DNA of 64,000 bases from assembly GCF_002863865.1 (NCBI RefSeq), contig NZ_CP022684.1:3167990-3231989 (forward strand), written 5' to 3'. The notes below the pieces were generated by a model, which did no database searches, was not told the origin of the DNA, and was given only the letters and a program-made list of their open reading frames with translations. Shown here piece after piece: positions 43,516 through 50,675 of the stretch. Numbering within the stretch: the first letter of the stretch is position 1; every line of letters starts with the position of its first letter. Made by a program: the position numbers and the translations under genes. The DNA is from Ketobacter alkanivorans. GTDB lineage: Bacteria > Pseudomonadota > Gammaproteobacteria > Pseudomonadales > Ketobacteraceae.

Positions 43516-44343
43516 CTATTTCCTCTCTGCAGTCTGAGAGTGAAACCATGGGTATTGCCAGCGTGAGAGTAGGCGCAGTAGATAGTCAATTGCGAATGCC
43601 AGCAGGGTTATCCATAAGACATAAGGTAGTATTACGTCCATCGATAGGTAGCGTCGCACTAGGAATATTCTATAACCTAATCCATCGGTGGCAGCGATTG
43701 CTTCTGCGGCAATTAAAAACAGCCAGGCCGAGCCCAAGGAAAGACGTACGGCCGAGATCAATCGTGGCATGACTTGAGGCAATACAACCCGCACAATAAT
43801 TTGCCATGTGTTGGCCCCTAGTGTTTGCGCCTTAATGAATTGTTCTGCGGGTATCTCCATCGATCTTTGCTGTATGTCGCGCACAAGAAAAGGGGTTATA
43901 CCGATTACGATTAGCATCACTTTGGATAGTTCACCTAGCCCAAGTACGATAAATAGTATAGGTAGTATCGCCATGGGTGGAACCAGTGAAATAGCGGTGA
44001 CCAGTGGCGACAGATTGGCCCTTACGTAAGGAATGGTGCCATTGGCCACCCCCAGGATCAGAGCCAGTAAAGCACTGATGCCGACACCAATCATCAGTCG
44101 CTGTAAGCTGCTTGCGGTGTCTTGCCAAAAAACATATTCACCGCTGCGTTTGCTGGGCTCAAAGGCCAATCTTTCCATTGCATCAGAGATGCTGCTGAAT
44201 GAAGGCAAAAGTTTGTCATTTGGGTTCTCCGCCAGGCGAGCGTTAGAGGCGCCCATATAGAGAACCAATAGAAGTATGAAAGGCGTAATGCCTAGGAACC
44301 AGAGACTTGCTTTGTTCGGCTGTTGATTTATGAGTTTCTTCAT
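43516..44343 (-). CDS. ABC transporter permease (guanidine/urea-type importer)
   Basis: An integral membrane permease of the NitT/TauT class with about six helices. It has a large N-terminal periplasmic loop (NARLAENPNDKLLPSFSSISDAM) and the EAA-like coupling segment (AQTLGANTWQIIVRVVLPQVMPRLISAVRLSLGSAWLFL, pattern, residues ~185-220) that contacts the ATPase. The ATG at 44343 has no clear ribosome-binding site. A TTG at 44391 with a GGGGG run upstream would add 16 residues and is the alternative. It is co-transcribed between the binding-protein gene and the ATPase gene. Confidence 0.88.
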   Translation of the reverse strand: MKKLINQQPNKASLWFLGITPFILLLVLYMGASNARLAENPNDKLLPSFSSISDAMERLAFEPSKRSGEYVFWQDTASSLQRLMIGVGISALLALILGVANGTIPYVRANLSPLVTAISLVPPMAILPILFIVLGLGELSKVMLIVIGITPFLVRDIQQRSMEIPAEQFIKAQTLGANTWQIIVRVVLPQVMPRLISAVRLSLGSAWLFLIAAEAIAATDGLGYRIFLVRRYLSMDVILPYVLWITLLAFAIDYLLRLLSRWQYPWFHSQTAERK

Positions 44344-44372
44344 AATGTGGGCCGCATCAATAGGTGATGAGA

Positions 44373-44400
44373 GGGGGTGGCTGTAAGCCAACCAGCCCCC
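44373..44400 (-). other. Intercistronic stem-loop between binding-protein and permease genes
   Basis: GGGGG-TGGCT, loop GTA, AGCCA, a five-base bulge, then CCCCC. It lies between the binding-protein stop and the permease start. Hairpins here are common in importer operons, where they protect the upstream mRNA from 3' decay so that more binding protein is made. There is no T-run, so it is not a full terminator. Confidence 0.5.
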
Positions 44401-44417
44401 TGTACAGTGTCGCTGGA

Positions 44418-45473
44418 TTACAGCTTTTTCTCAGCGGCCATCTTTGTGAAAGATGGATCAAAGCGCAGCTTAATATTGGCTTTGTCTCCGTAAACACCTG
44501 ATGGGGTTTCGATGCCTATAAAGCCTGCGTCAGCTGCGCCATCACCCAGTAATCCATGTTCGAAAGAGAACTCTGCAACATATTTCATGGTGGTTTTAAG
44601 TTTGTCACTGTTAGTGAATTCAACGGCATCTTGTGGTGTATAGAACATTTTGGTAGACGCCAGTTGCGCGTCGTAACCCGCTAGATCAGTGCCGGAAGCC
44701 TTGCCCATGAATTCGCGTGCCTCTTTACCCGTTTTACCTTCTGCGCTCATGAGACTCATGATTTCGTACCAGGCGCCTACCAGCGCCTTGCCGAATTTAG
44801 GGTTGGCTTTCAGTGTATCGGTATTGACTACCATGAGGTCGATGATTTCCCCTGGGATCTGAGAGGAATCAAATACCATATGACTGTTTGGCATTGCAGT
44901 GATTTCGCTCAGTAAAGGGTTCCAGGTAACCACCGAGGTTACGTCACTTGTAGTGTAGGCAGCGACCATGTCGGCGTCAGAGGTGTTCACAACTTTTACG
45001 TCTTTTTCAGCCATGCCGACCGATTCCAGGCCTCGAGCTAGTAAGTAATGCGAAACACTGAGCTCAACCAGGTTTACGGTTTGGCCTTTAATATCCTTCA
45101 GGGACTTTTTATCTTTCAGTACCACGCCGTCGTTGCCGTTAGAGAAGTCACCAACGATCAGCGCCGTGGAATCGACTCCGCCAGCTGCGGGGATTGTTAA
45201 TGCATCCATGTTGGTCATGCTGCAGCCATCGTATTGACCAGCCGTGTACTGGTTAATGGACTCAACGTAATCATTGATTTGTACAACATCAATCTTGATG
45301 CCATATTTATCCGCCCATTTTTTTACGATGCCTTGCTGCGCGCCGTAATCCCAGGGCATCCAGCCCACGTAAATGGACCAGCAGATCTTGAACGAATCTT
45401 TGGCGGTGGCGTGATTAGCAAAGCTGGTAAGAGCGGCGAGGATGCAAAGTGCAGTAGTGAAGCGCTTGGTCAT
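44418..45473 (-). CDS. ABC transporter periplasmic substrate-binding protein (urea-carboxylase-region type)
   Basis: A 351-residue periplasmic protein from the ATG at 45473, which is preceded by GGAGG. Signal peptide ends ...LTSFANHATA (cleavage ~residue 23). The mature part has the NMT1/SsuA-like fold and the features of binding proteins next to guanidine/urea carboxylase: FKICWSIYVGWMPWDYGAQQG, AGQYDGCSMTNMDALTIPAAGG, VNLVELSVSHYLLARGLES, TSDVTSVVTWNPLLSEI. It captures the substrate for import; guanidine is inferred from the riboswitch. It is the first gene of the eight-gene operon. Confidence 0.9.
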   Translation of the reverse strand: MTKRFTTALCILAALTSFANHATAKDSFKICWSIYVGWMPWDYGAQQGIVKKWADKYGIKIDVVQINDYVESINQYTAGQYDGCSMTNMDALTIPAAGGVDSTALIVGDFSNGNDGVVLKDKKSLKDIKGQTVNLVELSVSHYLLARGLESVGMAEKDVKVVNTSDADMVAAYTTSDVTSVVTWNPLLSEITAMPNSHMVFDSSQIPGEIIDLMVVNTDTLKANPKFGKALVGAWYEIMSLMSAEGKTGKEAREFMGKASGTDLAGYDAQLASTKMFYTPQDAVEFTNSDKLKTTMKYVAEFSFEHGLLGDGAADAGFIGIETPSGVYGDKANIKLRFDPSFTKMAAEKKL

Positions 45474-45477
45474 GGTT

Positions 45478-45567
45478 AACCTCCAGAGGTTACACGTTTT
45501 TAAAGCAGAGGAGTCAATGGCATCTATGCCATGATTGCCTCCCGGGCTTTTATCCCGCCGTGTAACC
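45478..45567 (-). promoter_or_regulatory. Candidate expression platform of the guanidine riboswitch
   Basis: Two mutually exclusive helices are visible in the leader RNA. Helix A pairs GGTTACACG of the aptamer (45567-45559) with CGTGTAACC (45496-45488), nine perfect pairs that would dismantle the aptamer. Helix B pairs AACCTC (45491-45486) with GAGGTT (45483-45478) and hides the ribosome-binding site GGAGG (45484-45480) of the binding-protein gene. A separate 7-bp hairpin, ATGGCAT/ATGCCAT (45532-45517), lies between. There is no U-tract after a strong stem, so control is probably of translation rather than termination. Which fold is the 'on' state I cannot decide. Confidence 0.5.
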
Positions 45568-45658
45568 CCTTGCCTGCGAAGCGGCGAAAGGTCGAAAGCT
45601 CTCGGACCAGCCATCGATTGCCCATATAACTGGACACCGATCGGAACCCTAGCGTTCT
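45535..45658 (-). promoter_or_regulatory. Guanidine-I (ykkC) riboswitch aptamer
   Basis: Read on the minus strand, the leader contains in order CTAGGGTTCCG (45652-45642), CTGGTCCGAGAG (45610-45599) and ACACGGCGGGATAAAAGCCC followed by GGGAG (45564-45539). These are the three conserved blocks of the guanidine-I class, in the right order and spacing. The aptamer lies ~60 bases before the binding-protein gene and controls the whole importer-carboxylase-deiminase-hydrolase operon. Guanidine-I riboswitches are known to respond specifically to free guanidinium and to sit in front of just these gene families. Confidence 0.93.
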
Positions 45659-45736
45659 ATTGGTGTTGCGCCTAAATGTGTTCAGAGCCAATAGCATGAT
45701 GCCATTGATTCCTCTGATTAGCTCACTTAAACCAAA

Positions 45737-45752
45737 AGCAAAGCTTGTGCCA
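45737..45752 (-). promoter_or_regulatory. Sigma-54 (RpoN) promoter of the guanidine operon
   Basis: On the minus strand the sequence is TGGCACAAGCTTTGCT: a TGGCAC -24 element and a TTGC -12 element with exactly ten bases between the invariant GG and GC. The predicted transcript start near 45726 gives a leader of ~250 bases that contains the complete riboswitch. Sigma-54 promoters need an enhancer-binding activator; NtrC is the obvious candidate for a nitrogen-scavenging operon, but I see no complete NtrC site in 45760-45903, only an isolated TGGTGCA at 45880. Confidence 0.8.
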
Positions 45753-45831
45753 TGCCCGGCGCCTGCGGCCGATGTTCGGGTAATTTATTTTAAACCATAC
45801 CTTTTCTTACGGTAGGCTGCGGTAATCAAGT

Positions 45832-45861
45832 AAAAAGACGGCCCCGAAAAGGCGCGCTTTT
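45832..45861 (-). terminator. Probable terminator after the DUF3857 gene
   Basis: On the minus strand, AAAAGCGCGCC, a TTTTC loop, then GGGGCCGTC and TTTTT. The stem is imperfect. It begins ~45 bp after the stop of the minus-strand DUF3857 gene and would separate that gene's transcript from the guanidine operon promoter. The remainder of the 430-bp gap 45474-45903 holds the riboswitch, sigma-54 promoter and little else recognisable. Confidence 0.4.
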
Positions 45862-45903
45862 GAGTCTGGCGTACTCTAATGGTGCAGATTTCATCGTGCT
45901 GGC

Positions 45904-48900
45904 TTAATACTTTGCCGCTTGCAGATGTTCCCTCAGTTTTTGAATAAAGCGGGTGTCGCCGCCTTCGTCGGTTGCCAGAAACAACACGAAATCACTGTCG
46001 TCTTTACGTTGAATATTGACGATGGTGTTCTCCCCCAGAGTGCTGCCTTTGGTTACCTCGATATCCGCTATATCGCTATACAGGGCCAGCTCGCTGCTTA
46101 AGGTGCCGTCTTCTTCTTTCCAATAGGAAAACACGTGGCGCTGCGTGATGCCGTTGCCATCTTCCATGACTGACAGAAAGCCATCACTGTAAAAATAGAG
46201 AATGTCATCGCCGGGCTGAATGATGCCCTGGCGCTGCATTTGCTTTAGATCCCGCTGCCACAAACGATCGCCATTGATAACAATGGAGTTGGGGATAGCG
46301 CCTGATTCCTGTGCCAGGGTAAGCAGTAACGCAGGTGTTGACACGATCAGCAGCAGAATATGCCTGAATCGCCATTTTGAGAAGTGTTGCACGGCATCTT
46401 TATGTTCAGCATTAATGAACAATATGTAGTTTGCCAATGGAAGGCATAAGGCAGCTGAAATAATCAGGCAGGGTATCCACAGTACGGTATTGTTCATCAT
46501 GATCGCTACAATAAAAAATACCGCTGCTAACAGAGTAGCCAGCGCTTTTCCGGGCAGGTGCGAGGCCTCAAAGCGTGTGTCGTTATCCTGCTTTAAGTGT
46601 TGCCATAGATTGAAGTACCACAGGTAGTAAAAGATCCCTCTGGGCGCTGGCATAATCGCACTTTGCTGCTGCTGGCGGATATAGAGAAAATTTCGGTAAT
46701 ACCAGTACATGGGGTATATGCCTAACGTTGCGACCCACATAAACAGAAATTTTGGTAATGTGACAGGGAAGAATATAGCTTCACCATGAAACGGGTTACG
46801 CCATTGGTCCAGACGCCACAGCACAAAAATCAGAACGTAGGCGAGCAAATAAATCAGTATGAATATGCGGTAGTCGAGCTCGTGCCACTCGATATTGAAC
46901 AGGGTGTTTTCGGCGCTGGATGAAGAATCGGTTGGGGCTGGTGTGTCTTCATCATGGTACTGGTAGATGCCGTAGCTTAAGTAATCCTGGGTTTTTTTCA
47001 GTGCGTTGATATAGTTGCTATATTCATTGGCAGGAACGTGATCGCTGTTGGATTCATACTTGAAATTGAGCTTCAGGGTTTTGGCAGTTTTGTTGTATTT
47101 GGCTCGATAATAAAACGTAAAATAGGGGTTTTTCTCAGTGAAGGTTTCATTGTCGAAATTCCAGTCATCATCTGCGAACTGTATCTCAATGGTTTGCGCA
47201 ATGCGTTGAGGATAGGTCAGGTACAGCGGTTGTTGACGGCGGAGCTCGTCAGGTATGTCAAGATAGCTACTTAATGCATTGGGATAAAAGGAGCTGGTGA
47301 ATTTGCCTTCCTTAGGATTGTCCTCCCAGAAGTTATTGATGCTGTAGTATTCCGTAGCGGCTAATCTGTTCTCGCGCTGATCATCTTTTATCGCTATATC
47401 TTGTCGTACCTGAATGTCCGGGTAGTAATATTCAAAGAAATCCAGATATTGTTGTTGTAGCTTGGATTGTCCATTGCTGGCCAGTTGGTTGCGCTGCCGC
47501 TCTGCATTCCAGCCTTCGTATATGGACGAGGTTGTGAATAGTACTGGCAGGTTGGTGTCGCGTTTCAGAACAAACCGATCCATAACCTCCAGACCGAATT
47601 GGGTGTTGTTTGGCGCCATTTCTACCAGCTGGCTGGTGCCAGGGCGAAGCACCAATGCCATACCAAAGTCGGGTTGGTGGATATAGTCGATTAAGCCATG
47701 CTGATAGGTGCGCGTGGGGTCTAGCCACCAGGTTTTGCCATTATGATTAACGTAGGTGATGACGTGATCAAAGGCGCGATTGCTGGGCAGGCGTTTTGCC
47801 AGTTGTTCGCCAAGGTCAGTGTTTACCAATGCTGGATAAGCCTCTACACCCAATTTGTTCAGCAGTGTAATCAGTACCACGGTTTTATCTTTGCAATCGC
47901 CATAACGGCGCTGAAACGTTTCGAAAGCTGTGCTGGGTTTGTGGGAGTTTTCTCCAAGCTCTATACCGAGATAGCGGATCTCGTCTTGAACAAAACGCAG
48001 CGCTTTGCTGATGCGTTCTTCATCGGTGTCGGTTGTGTTGTTGATGTCATTGACCAAGGCATCCATTTCTTCATTGCTGAGCCATACCGATTCATAAAGG
48101 CTCGCCCCCCAGTCAGCAACTTGCTGCCAATCTTTTGATTCGCTGAAATGGACACTGCCCCAGGGATCGAACCAATCCGGAGTGGAGTCTTCTTTGTGAA
48201 TGGGCGCGATGTTTTTTGTGTTGATGGAGTACTCTATGCCTTGCGGTGTTTTGTTTTGTGTTACAGCAAGGCTGGAATGAGTGAGTTTGTAATGCAGCTC
48301 GGTTGGCTTGTTCCACAGGATGCGCAACTTTAACTGGCCCACGGGTACGCTCCAGTTAAGGTAGTGGCCGAAACCAAATATGTTCCTGTATACCGGGTTT
48401 TCGCCGTTGCGTGTGAAGCTGTACTCGATGGTGTCACCTACGCGAACATCATCTAATATGATATTCAGGGTGTGTTCACCGTTGTAGATCAGGTTGCTCA
48501 TTTCATCTTCCCGCTGCAGGATCTTCATGTCTGCAGTGGGGATCTTGTCGATGCGTGTGCCTTTTCTGATGAGCGCCAGTGTATGCAGTTGCACGGTTTC
48601 ATAGGCGGGATCATAGCTGATGTTGATTTGTGAATGCTCTTCTACCCCGTTTTGATTCACGATGTGTTCGGCATAGTGCTGAAATACTTCGCTAGGCTGT
48701 TGAGGGTTGGCTCGAACCTGAACATCTAAAAACAGATAGTAAATGCCATTCTGTATTTCGGATTCCGGGTATTCGATAGTGGGCGGCACTACCAGCGGTG
48801 TGACCCAGGCAGGTGTATTGCTGATGTTGATGGAGTTGGCGAAGCAGGTTGCTTCTAGCAGGAGCAGAAGTAGCCCCAGAATCGGGGGCAAAGCCCAATT

Positions 48901-48918
48901 TTTCTGTGATGTATGCAT
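45904..48918 (-). CDS. DUF3857/transglutaminase-like membrane protein
   Basis: A 1004-residue protein with a signal peptide or anchor (residues ~10-28), then a periplasmic DUF3857 domain (~40-260). A transglutaminase-like domain follows at ~290-420 with Cys in RYGDCKDKTVVL (~340), His in RAFDHVITYV (~386) and Asp in WWLDPTRTY (~401). Further beta-rich sequence runs to ~660. The C-terminal third has about six membrane helices (FILIYLLAYVLIFVLW at ~683; then ~740-880) and a final cytoplasmic or periplasmic segment. Proteins with this order are widespread in gammaproteobacteria but their function is undefined. The complete triad suggests a cysteine hydrolase or crosslinking activity. Confidence 0.8.
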   Translation of the reverse strand: MHTSQKNWALPPILGLLLLLLEATCFANSINISNTPAWVTPLVVPPTIEYPESEIQNGIYYLFLDVQVRANPQQPSEVFQHYAEHIVNQNGVEEHSQINISYDPAYETVQLHTLALIRKGTRIDKIPTADMKILQREDEMSNLIYNGEHTLNIILDDVRVGDTIEYSFTRNGENPVYRNIFGFGHYLNWSVPVGQLKLRILWNKPTELHYKLTHSSLAVTQNKTPQGIEYSINTKNIAPIHKEDSTPDWFDPWGSVHFSESKDWQQVADWGASLYESVWLSNEEMDALVNDINNTTDTDEERISKALRFVQDEIRYLGIELGENSHKPSTAFETFQRRYGDCKDKTVVLITLLNKLGVEAYPALVNTDLGEQLAKRLPSNRAFDHVITYVNHNGKTWWLDPTRTYQHGLIDYIHQPDFGMALVLRPGTSQLVEMAPNNTQFGLEVMDRFVLKRDTNLPVLFTTSSIYEGWNAERQRNQLASNGQSKLQQQYLDFFEYYYPDIQVRQDIAIKDDQRENRLAATEYYSINNFWEDNPKEGKFTSSFYPNALSSYLDIPDELRRQQPLYLTYPQRIAQTIEIQFADDDWNFDNETFTEKNPYFTFYYRAKYNKTAKTLKLNFKYESNSDHVPANEYSNYINALKKTQDYLSYGIYQYHDEDTPAPTDSSSSAENTLFNIEWHELDYRIFILIYLLAYVLIFVLWRLDQWRNPFHGEAIFFPVTLPKFLFMWVATLGIYPMYWYYRNFLYIRQQQQSAIMPAPRGIFYYLWYFNLWQHLKQDNDTRFEASHLPGKALATLLAAVFFIVAIMMNNTVLWIPCLIISAALCLPLANYILFINAEHKDAVQHFSKWRFRHILLLIVSTPALLLTLAQESGAIPNSIVINGDRLWQRDLKQMQRQGIIQPGDDILYFYSDGFLSVMEDGNGITQRHVFSYWKEEDGTLSSELALYSDIADIEVTKGSTLGENTIVNIQRKDDSDFVLFLATDEGGDTRFIQKLREHLQAAKY

Positions 48919-49002
48919 GGTCGTAACTGCTTGTAGTTGTGTTCTGACACTGAATCAAGCATCCCTAAGGGCAGTCTATGACTCAGGTACGTATACTTGA
49001 TT

Positions 49003-49839
49003 TCAGTCTAGCATAGCCTCGCCACGATAACTGTTAACCCGCTTTAGCCAGCCCGGTAGCCACTTTTGTTGTTCTATCGGCTTTGGCGCCAGCGCGGCTC
49101 GACGGGTCAGTATATTGGCCGCCGACTGTGCAAAGGCGTCGTTGGGCGAGCTTGATTCATCCATGTTCTGCAATACCTGTAACAGGCCCCAGCCCTGTCC
49201 CTGATACGTTTCCCCGGCTGTGAGTCCTTCACCTTTAAAATTCACATAATCAATTAGCCCATACCATCCCCTGGAGGTGTTGCAGAGGGCGTCCAGTTTT
49301 TGCAGCAGCGTGCGCCGTTGTGGTGGCGCAGTGTGTTCTACCAACCGGGGTAGCGCCAGTTGAAGGCGTTGCATCATAAACTCCGTTTGTTCTGCTGTAT
49401 GCTGTTCCAGAAACTGGCGCAGAATTTCAATATTCTCGCTGTTTGCGCTGCCTATGAATTCGTTGCGGTTGGGCCATGGTGCATCGAAAGGATGAAGCCG
49501 TTCCAGCCATTTTGGTATCGGAGCGTTTCTGCTGCGCAAATACTGAATCAGTTGGGGGAAGCTTTCTGTATAACCTTGATCCAGGTTGGCCGGATACCAG
49601 ATGAAATGACCGATGCCCAAGGAGGGAAAGCTCTCCCCCTGATTCCAGTCCACAAGGCATTGTCGTTGACGATTGCATTCGTTGCGGTAAATCCAGTCGC
49701 CGATGCGAATCAGTGCGGAGCGGGATGGAGGCTGCTGGCAAACGTTTGGCTGGGGGGGCAGTGCTTGCGAATGTATACTGACAGCAAGCACCAGCAGGCC
49801 AACGATGGTGTGGAGAGTGAATGGTTTCTGCAACCGCAT
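49003..49839 (-). CDS. Exported protein of unknown function, faintly lysozyme-like
   Basis: A 278-residue protein with an N-terminal signal peptide (IVGLLVLAVSIHSQA). The mature part has four cysteines early on (VCQQPP, NECNRQRQCLVDW). It also has the segment GESFPSLGIGHFIWYP, whose GIGH step recalls the substrate-cleft loop of phage-type lysozymes, and YVNFKGEGLTAGETYQGQGWGLLQVLQNM, with several acidic residues. I do not recognise a family and do not assign an activity. The ATG overlaps the stop of the upstream gene by one base (TGATG), so the two exported proteins are translationally coupled. Confidence 0.6.
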   Translation of the reverse strand: MRLQKPFTLHTIVGLLVLAVSIHSQALPPQPNVCQQPPSRSALIRIGDWIYRNECNRQRQCLVDWNQGESFPSLGIGHFIWYPANLDQGYTESFPQLIQYLRSRNAPIPKWLERLHPFDAPWPNRNEFIGSANSENIEILRQFLEQHTAEQTEFMMQRLQLALPRLVEHTAPPQRRTLLQKLDALCNTSRGWYGLIDYVNFKGEGLTAGETYQGQGWGLLQVLQNMDESSSPNDAFAQSAANILTRRAALAPKPIEQQKWLPGWLKRVNSYRGEAMLD

Positions 49840-50666
49840 CAGGGCTTGGGTTGGATGGTGTGTGCCGCTTTTGCTTGCATGGCTTGGGGTACGCGCTGGG
49901 CTACAGTCTGAACCGTATGGTCTAGGGAGGCGCGGACAGCTGTGAACAGCTTTTTACCCGATGGGGTATTGGCAAAGGCGAGGAACTCTTTGATGGTGTC
50001 ATCGCTCACGCTTTCCATGGCTACGCTTTGTTGCAGCAGGAGTTGTTTGCTGAGTTGTTCCCGCATGGGGGCTTTGCTTGAATCGAAGCTGGCATGCAGC
50101 TGTTGAAAGCTTTGAGGCTTATTGGGGGCAATGATCACACCAAGCCCGCTCATGAAAGCGGCTTGCAGGTTGACCACCATATCCAGGGCAATGTCGTTGG
50201 CCTGGGTTGCGGTGCTCATTTGTTGTAATAGTGCTTTGCGTTGTTCGCTGATGTTCGCGGTCTGGGATAGCAGCACCGCGCTCATTTTCTCGATGGCTTC
50301 TGGCCGGGTAGCCTGGGTTTGTGCTTCAAGCATGATCCGGGCGTTACTGCTTGTGTACCATTTCATTGAATCCAAAAGAGTGGGTACATCCAGCCGTTTT
50401 ATTAAATCCGCTGACAGGATGGCAAGCATCTCTTTGGGGTCAAACACGTCGATCAGCGATGTGATCAGTGGGCTGATCAGGCCGCTGGCAGGGTTGTTGG
50501 GGGATTCTGCGGTTTGTCGCAATGCTTCCGGTATCTGCTGGATTTGGTTTTGCAGGCCGGTGGCCTCGATCAGTTTCTGGATCTGGGCCGGGTCCGGTGT
50601 AGCCTGCTGTGCATGCAATATGGTGCTGGGCAGTAGCAGGGCGATAACGATCAGTAGTGCGCGCAT
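49839..50666 (-). CDS. Exported helical protein, possibly DUF2059-like
   Basis: A 275-residue protein with a signal peptide (LLIVIALLLPSTILHAQ, cleavage ~residue 20). The body is helical. The start IQKLIEATGLQNQIQQIPEAL and the late TIKEFLAFANTPSGKKLFTAV follow the pattern of DUF2059 proteins (an N-terminal 'L..TG....' helix and a late 'F..SP.GKK' helix), but the protein is longer than usual and the assignment is weak. The ATG has an AGGA site. It is coupled to the downstream exported protein gene and lies 9 bp after the upstream thioredoxin-fold gene, so the three form an operon. Confidence 0.6.
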   Translation of the reverse strand: MRALLIVIALLLPSTILHAQQATPDPAQIQKLIEATGLQNQIQQIPEALRQTAESPNNPASGLISPLITSLIDVFDPKEMLAILSADLIKRLDVPTLLDSMKWYTSSNARIMLEAQTQATRPEAIEKMSAVLLSQTANISEQRKALLQQMSTATQANDIALDMVVNLQAAFMSGLGVIIAPNKPQSFQQLHASFDSSKAPMREQLSKQLLLQQSVAMESVSDDTIKEFLAFANTPSGKKLFTAVRASLDHTVQTVAQRVPQAMQAKAAHTIQPKP

Positions 50667-50675
50667 GTTGTATTC

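Noticed and set aside
45880..45886. TGGTGCA as an NtrC binding site for the guanidine operon
   Set aside because: Only one half-site is present, without the opposing GCACC arm at the right distance, and it lies next to the end of the neighbouring gene.
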